Assembly (NCBI GenBank): GCA_020402865.1
Contig: JADBYT010000022.1
Coordinates: 1-36,147 of the forward strand
DNA from: Bacteroidota bacterium
GTDB taxonomy: Bacteria; Bacteroidota; Bacteroidia; Palsa-965
Reading direction: 5' to 3'
DNA: 36,147 nucleotides
The position numbers and the translations under genes were made by a program. The notes beneath the pieces were generated by a model. It was not told where the DNA came from and did not search any database. It saw only the letters and a program-made list of their open reading frames with translations. Below are positions 15,036 through 23,344 of this stretch, in pieces (positions within the stretch are counted from its first letter, which is position 1; every line of letters begins with the position of its first letter).

Positions 15036-15187
15036 GGTTTGTTCACCACTATGGGTTGCCGAAGCAGGTTTAAGGGGTTAACTGCCCGGCATAAAACCCG
15101 GTGAACATTTCGGTAACAGGTTTTTTGGGGTTAACCTGTTGCCGAATAATGAGAAGCACTGCCACCCGGCAGTGCTTCTCTGTTTTT
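15036..15187 (+). ncRNA. Structured small RNA, copy 2 of a tandem pair
   Basis: This copy has the same architecture as copy 1, about 255 bases downstream. P1 has GTTCACC/GGTGAAC (15041-15047/15100-15106), GGGTT/AACCC (15053-15057/15095-15099), GCCG/CGGC (15058-15061/15087-15090) and GCAG/CTGC (15064-15067/15082-15085). P2 is CGGTAACAG/CTGTTGCCG (15111-15119/15136-15144). P3 is a perfect 13-bp terminator stem. The loops GTTTAAGGGGTTAA and GTTTTTTGGGGTTAAC are almost unchanged, while stem bases change in a pair-preserving way (A-U to G-C in P1 and P2, U-A to G-C in P1). The unit ends ten bases before the convergent merR stop. Confidence 0.77.
15151..15187 (+). terminator. Intrinsic terminator of RNA copy 2
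   Basis: GAGAAGCACTGCC (15151-15163), loop ACCC, GGCAGTGCTTCTC (15168-15180), then TGTTTTTA. On the minus strand no T tract follows, so it mainly serves the plus-strand RNA. Confidence 0.85.
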
Positions 15188-15196
15188 ATGACATTG

Positions 15197-15532
15197 TTAA
15201 AGTTCTTTTTTGAGTTCGAGCAGGAAATGACGGATACTTTCGAGCGATTTCACCATTTCAACCGTGTTGATGGTGCCGTATTTGTTCTCTCTGAGCTTTT
15301 CCCGTGCGCCTTGCAGCGTGTAGCCACGTTCTTTCACAAGGTGATAAATAACCCTGAAGTTGTTTACATCATCCTGTGTAAAAAGCCTGTTGCCTTTTTT
15401 ATTTTTCTTGGGCTGAATAATATCAAACTCTTTTTCCCAGAAGCGGATGAGCGAAGTATTTACCTCAAACATTTTTGCCACCTCACCAATGGTGTAGTAA
15501 AGCTTCACCGTTTCACGCTCTTTGTAAGGCAT
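15197..15532 (-). CDS. MerR family transcriptional regulator
   Basis: The 111-residue protein starts with a MerR winged helix-turn-helix (about 10-80: YYTIGEVAKMFEVNTSLIRFWEKEFDIIQP, then KGNRLFTQDDV). A short helical dimerisation region follows. There is no cysteine-containing effector domain, so a metal or drug ligand is not indicated. Bacteroidota commonly carry this single-domain MerR beside an M23 peptidase. Here it starts one base after the peptidase stop, implying one transcript. The target is unknown. Its 3' end converges on RNA copy 2. Confidence 0.93.
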   Translation of the reverse strand: MPYKERETVKLYYTIGEVAKMFEVNTSLIRFWEKEFDIIQPKKNKKGNRLFTQDDVNNFRVIYHLVKERGYTLQGAREKLRENKYGTINTVEMVKSLESIRHFLLELKKEL

Positions 15533-15533
15533 A

Positions 15534-16505
15534 TTAATCGAAAGATTGTGAAGGTTGCGAAGCGAGTTCGATAAGACGCTGATATTGTTCGGGCGTAAGG
15601 TCGCTGTAGTAGTAGTTGATGGGGTTCATCCGCTCGCCGTTTTTCAGCACTTCGTAGTGTACGTGTGGTGCCGTTGATAAGCCGGTACTGCCCACATAGC
15701 CGATAATCTGACCACGTTTTACTTTTTCGCCCGGCTTCACTGCCATGCGCGACATGTGGCCGTAAAGTGTGGTGTAGCCGTTGCCGTGGTTAATCACTAC
15801 ATGGTTTCCATAGCCCTGTGCTTTAGCGTCAGCGGTTTCCACAACACCATCGCCGGTGGCGTAAATTTCAGTGCCTTCGGGAGCGGCGAAATCCATGCCG
15901 GGGTGAAATTCGGCAGTTTTGTAAATGGGGTGTGTACGCCAGCCAAAGCCCGAAGGCGCGTGCCGCAGGTCTTTGTTGGAAATGGGCATGATGGCGGGTA
16001 TGCTGGCAATGAGTTTGTCTTTTTTGCTCGCCAGTTTCAGCAAATCGTCGTACGAGCGCGACTGGATATACATTTGTTTGGCCAGTTGATCGGTGCGCTG
16101 CGTGAGGGCGGTCATGAGCTGCGTATTGTCGAAACCGTCGAGCCCGGCGTAACGGTCGGCACCGCCAAAACCGGCTTTGCGTATGGCATCGGGAATGGAG
16201 TCGGTTTCGAGGATAACACGGTAAACGTTATCGTCGCGGCGTTCGAGGTCGCTCAGCACGGCGCTCATGTTGTCGAGGCGGTTGTTGAGGCGGCGGTACT
16301 GTGCCTGCATTTGTTCGAGTTCGCGCTTGAGCCGTTTTTCTTTGGGCGAATCGAGGTAGTTGTAGGCAATGATTACTGCCACCGCACCAATAACCGAGGC
16401 CGTTGCCAAAAACGAAAGCACACGAAAAATGCGCACACGCAGCGGTGTTACGAACTTTTCGTAGGTGAGGGTTTTGGTATTAAACCTGTACCTGATTTTC
16501 GACAT
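15534..16505 (-). CDS. M23 family metallopeptidase (LytM-type), membrane anchored
   Basis: The 323-residue protein has a short cytoplasmic N-terminus, one membrane helix (about 25-47), a coiled coil (about 54-90), and a C-terminal LytM domain (about 185-300). The zinc ligands are visible: His201 and Asp205 in FHPGMDFA, and His283 of the HVH motif (281-283). His250 in LYGHM and His281 are the other conserved histidines. All are present, so an active D,D-endopeptidase acting on peptidoglycan cross-links in the periplasm is expected. The topology is like that of other envelope-division M23 proteins. It heads an operon with merR. A TATATTTG promoter element lies 36 bases upstream of the start. 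Confidence 0.93.
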   Translation of the reverse strand: MSKIRYRFNTKTLTYEKFVTPLRVRIFRVLSFLATASVIGAVAVIIAYNYLDSPKEKRLKRELEQMQAQYRRLNNRLDNMSAVLSDLERRDDNVYRVILETDSIPDAIRKAGFGGADRYAGLDGFDNTQLMTALTQRTDQLAKQMYIQSRSYDDLLKLASKKDKLIASIPAIMPISNKDLRHAPSGFGWRTHPIYKTAEFHPGMDFAAPEGTEIYATGDGVVETADAKAQGYGNHVVINHGNGYTTLYGHMSRMAVKPGEKVKRGQIIGYVGSTGLSTAPHVHYEVLKNGERMNPINYYYSDLTPEQYQRLIELASQPSQSFD

Positions 16506-16540
16506 AAGGCAGCGGCCTGTTTCCGGTAAAGGCCGAATAA

Positions 16541-16548
16541 CAAATATA
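16541..16548 (-). promoter_or_regulatory. -7 promoter element of the M23-merR operon
   Basis: The minus strand reads TATATTTG, an exact TAnnTTTG match, with a predicted start near 16537. No clear -33 box is seen. Confidence 0.55.
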
Positions 16549-16631
16549 AGGTTTGTGTTTGATTTGCGAGCCTTTACCGTTCACCACGTATTCCACCCGC
16601 TGAACCACCCCTGATTCCACCTAAATGAAAT

Positions 16632-16728
16632 TGCAACGTTCGTGCAACGTTGTTCAAAAAACGGCAGGATGCACATCGCCTAACTTTACAAGCGATGACT
16701 TATTTACGTCAACTTTGCACCGTGCAAC
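16632..16728. promoter_or_regulatory. Repeated TGCAAC words and candidate promoter before the efflux operon
   Basis: TGCAACGTT occurs at 16632-16640 and 16643-16651, one helical turn apart. CGTGCAAC occurs at 16641-16648 and again at 16721-16728. A near-consensus -7 box, CAACTTTG followed by GCACC, lies at 16710-16717, so the third word overlaps the predicted transcript start. This arrangement fits a repressor controlling the pump; no regulator gene is adjacent except the divergent M23-merR operon. Confidence 0.4.
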
Positions 16729-16775
16729 AGAAAGCGTACAAGTGAAGCGGAACATCACAGTGACCGGTAAAGTTT

Positions 16776-17810
16776 ATGAAAAAAATTGCCTTACAACTAT
16801 CCATTTACATACTTTCCCTGGCGGGATGCCGGGGTGAAGCGGAAAAACCTGCTGCAACGGGACGCCAGCAAATCGGCAAAGTAAAAGCCATTGTCATTAT
16901 GCCCGAAAAAATCGGCGAAAGGCTCGAAGCTTCGGGCACGCTGCTTGCAGCCGATGAAGTGGCGCTGATGCCCGAAATACAGGGCCGTATTGTCATGCTT
17001 AACCTGCCTGAAGGCCGGCGCGTTCAAAAGGGTGAGCTGTTGGTGAAACTTTTCGACGGCGATCTTCAGGCCCAGCTGAAACGGGTAAAAGCCCAGCTTG
17101 CTGCTGCCGAAATTACCGAAAAGCGCCAGAAAGAGCTTCTTCCGCTCAACGGCATCAGCCGGCAGGAATACGACCTTACAGTTACCTCTATTGAAACACT
17201 GAAAGCCGAAATGGCGGCCATTCAGGCGCAACTCACCAAAACCGAAGTACGCGCGCCATTTACCGGCACAGTAGGTTTGCGTAAAGTGAGTGATGGCGCC
17301 ATTGTATCGCCCGGTACATTGCTTGCCAACCTGCGCGCCAGCAGCGAACTCAAGCTCGACTTTACTGTGCCCGAAGCCTGGGCCGCCCGTGTAAACAGCG
17401 GCACCGAAGTAACTTTTAGAACCGAAACCGATACGCTTACCCATAAAGCCACTGTTATTGCCACCGAGCAAAGCGTGGAACAAGGCACACGCACATTAAC
17501 CGTGCGCGCCAAAGTAAATGCCGGTGGCGGCACACTGCTGCCGGGCGCATTTGCACGTGTAGAAATTCCGTTTGCCGGCACCGACAGCATGGTCATTGTG
17601 CCCACCAACGCACTCCTTGCACAGGGCCGTGGAAACAGCGTAATTGTAGCACGCAGCGGCGTGGCACACTATGTAAAAGTAGAAACCGGCGCACGCTACG
17701 CATCGGGCATTGTTATTCGCAAAGGCCTGCATGCCGGCGATACTGTCATTACATCGGGCGTACTGTTTATCAAACCCGGAAGCCCCGTTCAACCCGATTT
17801 AACCCAATAA
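16776..17810 (+). CDS. RND efflux periplasmic adaptor (membrane fusion protein)
   Basis: The 344-residue lipoprotein has lipobox LAGC with Cys18. Its layout is that of an HlyD/AcrA-type adaptor. A lipoyl half-motif (EIQGRIVMLNLPEGRRVQKGELLVKL, about 68-95) is followed by an alpha-hairpin (about 97-150). The second half-motif is VRAPFTGTVGLRKVSDGAIVSPG, followed by a beta-barrel and membrane-proximal domain ending in GDTVITSGVLFIKPGSPV. It bridges the inner-membrane pump and the outer-membrane channel. Ten bases separate it from the pump gene. Substrates cannot be told from sequence; the small size is typical of MexH/TriB-like adaptors in Bacteroidota. Confidence 0.93.
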   Translation: MKKIALQLSIYILSLAGCRGEAEKPAATGRQQIGKVKAIVIMPEKIGERLEASGTLLAADEVALMPEIQGRIVMLNLPEGRRVQKGELLVKLFDGDLQAQLKRVKAQLAAAEITEKRQKELLPLNGISRQEYDLTVTSIETLKAEMAAIQAQLTKTEVRAPFTGTVGLRKVSDGAIVSPGTLLANLRASSELKLDFTVPEAWAARVNSGTEVTFRTETDTLTHKATVIATEQSVEQGTRTLTVRAKVNAGGGTLLPGAFARVEIPFAGTDSMVIVPTNALLAQGRGNSVIVARSGVAHYVKVETGARYASGIVIRKGLHAGDTVITSGVLFIKPGSPVQPDLTQ

Positions 17811-17820
17811 ACGCCTGCCT

Positions 17821-20800
17821 ATGCTCTTGTCAGACATTGCCCTGAAAAGGCCGGTGGGTGCCATTGTACTCAACCTTATAATTATACTCTTCGGAGCGGT
17901 GGGCTACACGTTTCTCGGCGTGCGCGAATACCCGGCCATCGACCCGCCCACCATCAGCGTGCGCACTTCCTACACCGGCGCCAACGCCGAAATTGTGGAA
18001 TCGCAAATTACCGAACCGCTCGAACGCGCCATCAACGGCATCGAAGGCATACGCACCATTTCATCTTCATCAGCACTGGGCGTAAGCAACATTACCGTTG
18101 AATTTGAACTCAGCGCCAACCTCGAAAAAGCGGCCAACGATGTACGCGATAAAGTATCGCAGGCTACGCGAAATCTGCCCCAGGACATAGACGCGCCGCC
18201 CTCGGTTTCGAAAGCCGATGCCAACAGCGATCCGGTAATTTTCATGCCCGTGCAAAGCACCGAAATGAGCATTGTGGAACTGAGCGACTTTGCCGAAAAT
18301 GTGCTTCAGGAAAAACTGCAAACCATTCCGGGCGTTAGCGAAGTACGCATTTTCGGGCAACGCCGCCCCGCCATGCGCCTCTGGCTCGATCCGGGCAAAC
18401 TCGCCGCACGTAACCTTGCCGTGCAGGATGTGTTTAACGCCCTGCAGCGCGAAAACGTGGAACTCCCCGCCGGTAAAATTAGAGGCAACACCACCGAACT
18501 CACCGTAAAAACATTCGGCAAACTCACCACCGAAAAAGACTTCAACAACCTCATCATTTCTCAAACCAACGGACAAACCATACGCCTGCGCGATGTGGGC
18601 GAAGCCGTAATTGGTCCCGAAAATGAAGAAACCGCCATCCGCCGCAACAACGTGTATGCAATTTCACTGGCCATTGTGCCACAACCCGGTGCAAACACCG
18701 TTGAAATTTGCGATGAGTTTTACAAACGTTACAGCGAAATACAAAACACACTGCCCAAGGGCATGATTACCGATATCGGTATCGACAAATCCATTTTCGT
18801 GCGCCGCTCAATTGAAGAAGTGCAGGAAACACTGCTCATTGCGCTGGTACTGGTGGTGCTTATCATTTACTTCTTCTTCCGAAGCTGGGCCATTGCATTC
18901 CGTCCGCTCATTGATATTCCGGTTTCACTTATCGGCACATTTTTCGTGATGTATCTGTTCGGCTTTTCAATCAATGTACTCACGCTGCTTGCCATTGTGC
19001 TTGCCACAGGGCTTGTGGTGGACGATGGAATTGTGGTGACGGAAAATATTTTTAAACGGATGGAAAAAGGGGTGGACAAAATGACGGCTGCACGTGAGGG
19101 TACGCGCGAAATTTTCTTTGCCGTTATTTCCACTTCGCTTACGCTTGCCGTGGTATTTATTCCGGTAATTTTTCTGGAAGGATTTACGGGCAGGTTGTTC
19201 CGCGAATTTGGTGTGGTGGTTTCGGCCGCCGTGCTTATCTCAGCAATCGTATCACTTACGTTAACACCTGTGCTTAACGTAAAACTTACGCGCAACGTAC
19301 ATGCCCGCTCACGCTTCTACAAATTTACCGAGCCTTTCTTCAACGGACTTGATCGCGGTTACGGGCGCTGGCTCAATGCGTTTCTTCGTCAGCGCTGGAT
19401 TGCAGTGGCTATTCTGCTGCTTTGTATGGCGGGAGCATGGTTCTTTAATTCCGAACTCAAATCAGAACTTGCACCGCTCGAAGACAGAAGCATTGTGCGC
19501 TCTACGGTAACCGCACCCGAAGGCACCGATTTTGATGAAATGGACCGGCTCATCCAGCAAATTGCGGATGTGGTGATTGACAGTGTGCCCGAAGCCAACA
19601 TGATTTTCGGAGCCACTGCACCGCCGTTTGGTGCGCAGGGCAGTGTAAATACAGGTTTCATTAACGCACTGCTCAAAGATCCCGAAGACCGCGAAGCCAC
19701 ACAGCAGGAAATTTATAACCGGTTGCAGCGCATGTATAAAAAAATAAACGAAGTGCGCATCTTCCCTAATCAGGAGCAAACAATTACTACCTCGCTTGCA
19801 GCAGGATCGCAGTTGCCGGTGCAGTTTGTAATTCAGAATCTCGACTTCGAAAAAATAAAAGCCGCGCTGCCGAAATTTCTTGAAGAGGCCCGTAAAGACT
19901 CCACCTTCGGCAACGTGGATGTGAATCTGAAATTCAACAAGCCCGAACTGCAGGTAGTGATTGACCGCGATAAAGCCGCCGAGCTTGGTGTGAGTATTCT
20001 TGATGTGTCCAACACACTGCAACTTGCTTACAGCGGCCGCCGTTTTGGTTACTACATCAAAAACGGCAAGCAGTATCAGGTTATCGGTCAGGTAAACCGC
20101 GATAACCGCGACGAGCCTTCTGATCTTTCGGCGCTGTATGTGCGCAATGGCAAGGGTGAAATGATCAGGCTCGATAATGTGGTGAAAATGCAGGAAACCA
20201 GTAATCCGCCCACGCTGTTTCACTACCGGCGTTATAAGTCGGCCACAGTGCAGGCTTCGCTGGCCGAAGGGCGAACACTTGGCGAAGGCATTGCTGCCAT
20301 GCAGGCCATAGCCAAACGCGTGCTCGACGATTCGTTCCGCACTGATCTTTCAGGGCCCTCGCGCGATTTTGCAGAGAGTTCGTCGAACACTTCGTTTGCT
20401 TTCATCCTTGCGCTGGTACTTATCTACCTCATTCTCGCCGCGCAGTTCGAAAGCTTCAGCGATCCGTTTATCATTATGCTTACCGTGCCGCTGGCCCTTG
20501 CAGGCGCATTACTTTCGCTTTGGTTGTTTGACCAGACGCTGAATATTTTTTCGCAAATCGGGATGATTATGCTGGTGGGGCTGGTTACCAAAAACGGAAT
20601 TATGATTGTGGAATTTGCCAACCAGCTGCGCGAAAAAGGAATGAGTGTGGCCGAAGCCGTGCAGGAAGCGGCGGTTGCCCGTTTGCGGCCTATTCTTATG
20701 ACTTCGCTGGCTACTGTGCTGGGTGCTTTACCCATTGCACTTGCGTTGGGTGCCGGCTCGCAAAGCCGTATTCCGCTGGGCATTGTCATTGTGGGTGGTT

Positions 20801-20913
20801 TGCTGTTTTCGCTGCTGCTCACCCTGTTCGTTATTCCGGCCATGTACCGTTTGCTTTCACGGCGAAAACAGGTAACTGCCGAAACTGTTACACCTCAACA
20901 CCACACATCATGA
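17821..20913 (+). CDS. RND family efflux pump, inner-membrane transporter (HAE1-like)
   Basis: The 1030-residue protein has full AcrB length with twelve membrane helices and two large periplasmic loops. Helix 4 carries the proton-relay pair Asp401-Asp402 (GLVVDDGIVVTENI), and the helix 10 Lys is present in GLVTKNGIMIVEFAN. N-terminal MLLSDIALKRPVGAIVLNLI is typical. It exports drugs, bile-salt-like compounds or other amphiphiles by proton antiport. The start codon is ATG, ten bases after the adaptor gene. The stop overlaps the TolC gene by ATGA. The key residues are intact, so it should be active. Confidence 0.96.
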   Translation: MLLSDIALKRPVGAIVLNLIIILFGAVGYTFLGVREYPAIDPPTISVRTSYTGANAEIVESQITEPLERAINGIEGIRTISSSSALGVSNITVEFELSANLEKAANDVRDKVSQATRNLPQDIDAPPSVSKADANSDPVIFMPVQSTEMSIVELSDFAENVLQEKLQTIPGVSEVRIFGQRRPAMRLWLDPGKLAARNLAVQDVFNALQRENVELPAGKIRGNTTELTVKTFGKLTTEKDFNNLIISQTNGQTIRLRDVGEAVIGPENEETAIRRNNVYAISLAIVPQPGANTVEICDEFYKRYSEIQNTLPKGMITDIGIDKSIFVRRSIEEVQETLLIALVLVVLIIYFFFRSWAIAFRPLIDIPVSLIGTFFVMYLFGFSINVLTLLAIVLATGLVVDDGIVVTENIFKRMEKGVDKMTAAREGTREIFFAVISTSLTLAVVFIPVIFLEGFTGRLFREFGVVVSAAVLISAIVSLTLTPVLNVKLTRNVHARSRFYKFTEPFFNGLDRGYGRWLNAFLRQRWIAVAILLLCMAGAWFFNSELKSELAPLEDRSIVRSTVTAPEGTDFDEMDRLIQQIADVVIDSVPEANMIFGATAPPFGAQGSVNTGFINALLKDPEDREATQQEIYNRLQRMYKKINEVRIFPNQEQTITTSLAAGSQLPVQFVIQNLDFEKIKAALPKFLEEARKDSTFGNVDVNLKFNKPELQVVIDRDKAAELGVSILDVSNTLQLAYSGRRFGYYIKNGKQYQVIGQVNRDNRDEPSDLSALYVRNGKGEMIRLDNVVKMQETSNPPTLFHYRRYKSATVQASLAEGRTLGEGIAAMQAIAKRVLDDSFRTDLSGPSRDFAESSSNTSFAFILALVLIYLILAAQFESFSDPFIIMLTVPLALAGALLSLWLFDQTLNIFSQIGMIMLVGLVTKNGIMIVEFANQLREKGMSVAEAVQEAAVARLRPILMTSLATVLGALPIALALGAGSQSRIPLGIVIVGGLLFSLLLTLFVIPAMYRLLSRRKQVTAETVTPQHHTS

Positions 20914-22199
20914 AGCAACTGCTTGCCCTCATGATTTTTATGCCCGCGCTGCTAAGTGCTCAGGAACTGCTTACCCCAGAGGAAGCGCTGCGCATCGGCA
21001 TGAAAAACAACTACGACATTCTGCTTACCCGCAATGCCGCTGATGCTGCTGCCCTCAACAACAGCCCCGGTGCCGCAGGCATGCTGCCCGATGTAAGCAT
21101 TAATGCAGCCGCATCAAAAAACCAGAGCAATATTCAGCAGCGTTTTGCAAACGGCAACGAAATAAGTTCGCCCAATGCAGGCGGACAAAATTATTCGGCG
21201 GGTATTGCACTGGGCTGGACGGTTTTTGATGGCATGCGCATGTTTGCCACACGCGAAAGGCTTGAGCAACTTGCCACCGCCGGCGAATACACCTGGCGTG
21301 CGCAGGTACAACGCACTGCGGCCGACATACTGAGTGGTTATTTCAACATTGTACGGCTTGGCGAACTGCTGAAAGCCACACAGGAAGTAATTGCCGTAAA
21401 CGAAGAACGTGTACGCATTACCGAAAACCGTGTAAACAGCGGGCTGGCTGCCAGAAACGAATTACTTCAGGCGCGCATCGACCTGAATGTGCAGCAGGAA
21501 AATCTTATTTCACTGCAGCTTTCACACTCGCTTGCCAAACAGCAGCTCAATCAGCTCCTTGCCCGCGATGCCCTGCTTGCCTTTGCCGTAATCGAAACTA
21601 TTCCTGATGCGGTAATCGAAAACAGGGCGCAGCTGCAGCAGAAAATCCTGAGCAGCAATCCGGAATTGCTGGCGTTTCAGGCGCGCGTAAATGCGGCAGG
21701 GCAAACCGTGCGCGAGGCGCGTGCAGCTTACATGCCTGTAGTGCGGCTCAACGGCGGCTACAATTTCGGCCGCACCGAAAATGCCGCAGGCTTCAGCCTG
21801 TTTAACCAAAGCTACGGCTGGCAGGGCGGTGTTACGCTGGCTATGCCGCTTTACAGTGGTGGCAATGTTAAACGCAACGTAGCCACAAACCGCCTGCAAT
21901 TTGCCGATGCCCGCTACCAGGCCGAACGCGCCTCGCAGGCAGTTAGCCTGCAACTGCACAATGCCCTGCAAACGTTCGATGCACGCGCATCCATGCTCAC
22001 ACTCGAACACGAAAATGAAAACATGTCGCGCGAGAACATCAAAATTGCACTCGATCGCCTGCGTCTCGGGCAGGGCACTTCGCTCGACGTAAAAGAAGCA
22101 CAGGCCACACTTGCACAATGCCTCACACGCAGCATTCAGGCCCGCTTCGATCTGAAAATGGCCGAAGTAAGTGTGAAACAACTGGCTGGCGAGCTGTAG
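20910..22199 (+). CDS. TolC-family outer membrane efflux protein
   Basis: The 429-residue protein has a signal peptide (MKQLLALMIFMPALLSAQ). Two related OEP domains follow (about 20-210 and 225-425), each with long helices and the pattern expected of the TolC tunnel (for example ITENRVNSGLAARNELLQAR and ALDRLRLGQGTSLDVKEAQ). The ATG overlaps the stop of the pump gene (ATGA). It forms the outer-membrane channel of the three-part exporter encoded by this operon. A hairpin terminator follows 45 bases after the stop. Confidence 0.95.
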   Translation: MKQLLALMIFMPALLSAQELLTPEEALRIGMKNNYDILLTRNAADAAALNNSPGAAGMLPDVSINAAASKNQSNIQQRFANGNEISSPNAGGQNYSAGIALGWTVFDGMRMFATRERLEQLATAGEYTWRAQVQRTAADILSGYFNIVRLGELLKATQEVIAVNEERVRITENRVNSGLAARNELLQARIDLNVQQENLISLQLSHSLAKQQLNQLLARDALLAFAVIETIPDAVIENRAQLQQKILSSNPELLAFQARVNAAGQTVREARAAYMPVVRLNGGYNFGRTENAAGFSLFNQSYGWQGGVTLAMPLYSGGNVKRNVATNRLQFADARYQAERASQAVSLQLHNALQTFDARASMLTLEHENENMSRENIKIALDRLRLGQGTSLDVKEAQATLAQCLTRSIQARFDLKMAEVSVKQLAGEL

Positions 22200-22244
22200 C
22201 TGCTTTCTGACTTTCCGAATATTCACACCACTAACAGAAAATAC

Positions 22245-22283
22245 CCGCACCAGCCAACTTTATTTGCTGGTGCGGATATTCTT
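22245..22283 (+). terminator. Hairpin terminator after the efflux operon
   Basis: CCGCACCAGC (22245-22254) and GCTGGTGCGG (22266-22275) form a perfect 10-bp stem with an 11-nt loop. It is followed by ATATTCTTT rather than a pure T tract. Confidence 0.6.
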
Positions 22284-22338
22284 TGCTGAGCAGGGAAGTA
22301 AAACGAAATGAACTTTGAGGCTGTTAAAAATCATCCTC

Positions 22339-23013
22339 TTACTTATCCGAATTTGCAATTTTCACTACCGCAAAAATCTTATTCGCCAGGAAGAGCAATG
22401 CGCCAAGCCCCCACAACACAGCAGGAATCAAAAAGATAAGTGCAACTGCCAGAATATAAGCCAGCACAAAACACAGCAAGGCAGCACAACCAATAATCAA
22501 GGCAAGCCTGAAATTACCTGAATTGCCCTCATAAAGATAAAGACCAAGGGCAGGAAAAAACAGCGCCACAATAATGCAAAGCATCTTATTACTCTCATCG
22601 CCGCCTGCCGGTAAAGCTTTCCCCTTTTTTAATCTTTGCGTATTAGTGTTTACCCGGCTCGAATACTGCTTCCCTTTTTTGGAATGATGGTTTGTAATAG
22701 CAGACCGGAAATCAGGTTTTACACCAGAAATATCAGTGTTTGCGATGCCTCCCTCAGGCACAGCCACATTGTGCCATACGGCAGAATCCACAACACTGCC
22801 CACCTCTTGTGCAGCTTTCAGGGTGTCTGCAGTTGCCAATTGCTGTGGCGTATTTTCCGTTAATTGCGCTTCAGCATGCCTCACCTTAGTAGTATTAAGG
22901 TCGATATAAAATCCCTGACGATAACGGCGCTTTTCAACCGAAAGGCTGTGAGGGAAACTGCACGAAGCAAGGAACATTGTTCCAAAAAGAAGAGTAAAGA
23001 TTAATGTTTTCAT
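22339..23013 (-). CDS. Lipoprotein with C-terminal Pmp3/YqaE-like membrane region
   Basis: The 224-residue product begins with a lipoprotein signal (FLASCSF, Cys18), followed by VEKRRYRQGFYIDL, a pattern common after the lipobox in Bacteroidota surface lipoproteins. A polar, Ser/Lys-rich linker extends to about residue 140. The C-terminal 80 residues hold two to three membrane segments starting CIIVALFFPALGLYLYEG, similar to the Pmp3/YqaE family (PF01679). A lipid anchor combined with multi-helix membrane segments is topologically odd, since the membrane part should hold the protein in the inner membrane. Function is unknown. It is a single gene with its own TAnnTTTG promoter, convergent with the efflux operon. 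Confidence 0.75.
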   Translation of the reverse strand: MKTLIFTLLFGTMFLASCSFPHSLSVEKRRYRQGFYIDLNTTKVRHAEAQLTENTPQQLATADTLKAAQEVGSVVDSAVWHNVAVPEGGIANTDISGVKPDFRSAITNHHSKKGKQYSSRVNTNTQRLKKGKALPAGGDESNKMLCIIVALFFPALGLYLYEGNSGNFRLALIIGCAALLCFVLAYILAVALIFLIPAVLWGLGALLFLANKIFAVVKIANSDK

Positions 23014-23027
23014 GGCTTTTTTTTTGC

Positions 23028-23061
23028 CAAAACTATTTTAGATATAATTTATTTAAATCAA
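23028..23061 (-). promoter_or_regulatory. Promoter of the lipoprotein gene
   Basis: The minus strand has TAGTTTTG (23035-23028), an exact TAnnTTTG match 14 bases before the ATG, and a TTG (23061-23059) 23 bases further upstream. Confidence 0.55.
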
Positions 23062-23223
23062 TACTTATATCTATTTCAATCCATAAAATCTAATGAATAA
23101 TCTGACTAATCAAATCAGATGATTACTTATGCTTCAGCTCCTCAGCCTCAGTCACGTCACCCTCTGTCTGCTCTTTTACACACTTCACTTTCAAAGCTGC
23201 CGAAGGCAGCAAATCAAAGCTGC

Positions 23224-23307
23224 AAAGCTGCGGAAGGTTTCACTGCCGAAGACAGATAAACCTTCAAAGCTGCGGAAGGTTTTACTGTCGAAGACGGATA
23301 AACCTTC
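23224..23307. repeat. Two 42-bp tandem palindromic repeats
   Basis: Units at 23224-23265 and 23266-23307 are nearly identical, each running from AAAGCTGCGGAAGGTTT to AAACCTTC. Within the second unit GGAAGGTTT and AAACCTTCC form a 9-bp inverted repeat around a GTC-GAA-GAC core. A partial third unit (CAAAGCTGCCGAAGGCAGC) lies just upstream at about 23194-23214. No coding potential is seen. Confidence 0.75.
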
Positions 23308-23319
23308 CGCAAAAATTAA

Positions 23320-23337
23320 GCAAGTCTCCAGACTTGC
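23320..23337. repeat. 18-bp near-perfect palindrome
   Basis: GCAAGTCT and AGACTTGC are exact reverse complements separated by CC. From memory, the word resembles scattered Bacteroidota intergenic palindromes of the CAAGTCTGGAGACTTG type. Confidence 0.6.
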
Positions 23338-23344
23338 GAAACTT

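Noticed and set aside
14783-15187. 6S RNA, tmRNA, SRP RNA or a riboswitch
   Set aside because: There is no long bulged rod as in 6S, no tag reading frame or tRNA-like ends, no SRP Alu/GNAR loop, and no downstream gene on the same strand for a riboswitch to control.
14847-15190. Small ORFs in both RNA copies starting MNIS and reading TGFLGL then CCR
   Set aside because: The shared peptide follows from the conserved loop sequence. Differences between copies change amino acids (Thr/Val, Ile/Thr) but keep base pairs, the frames diverge after the second hairpin, and they run through the terminators. This pattern is that of RNA, not protein.
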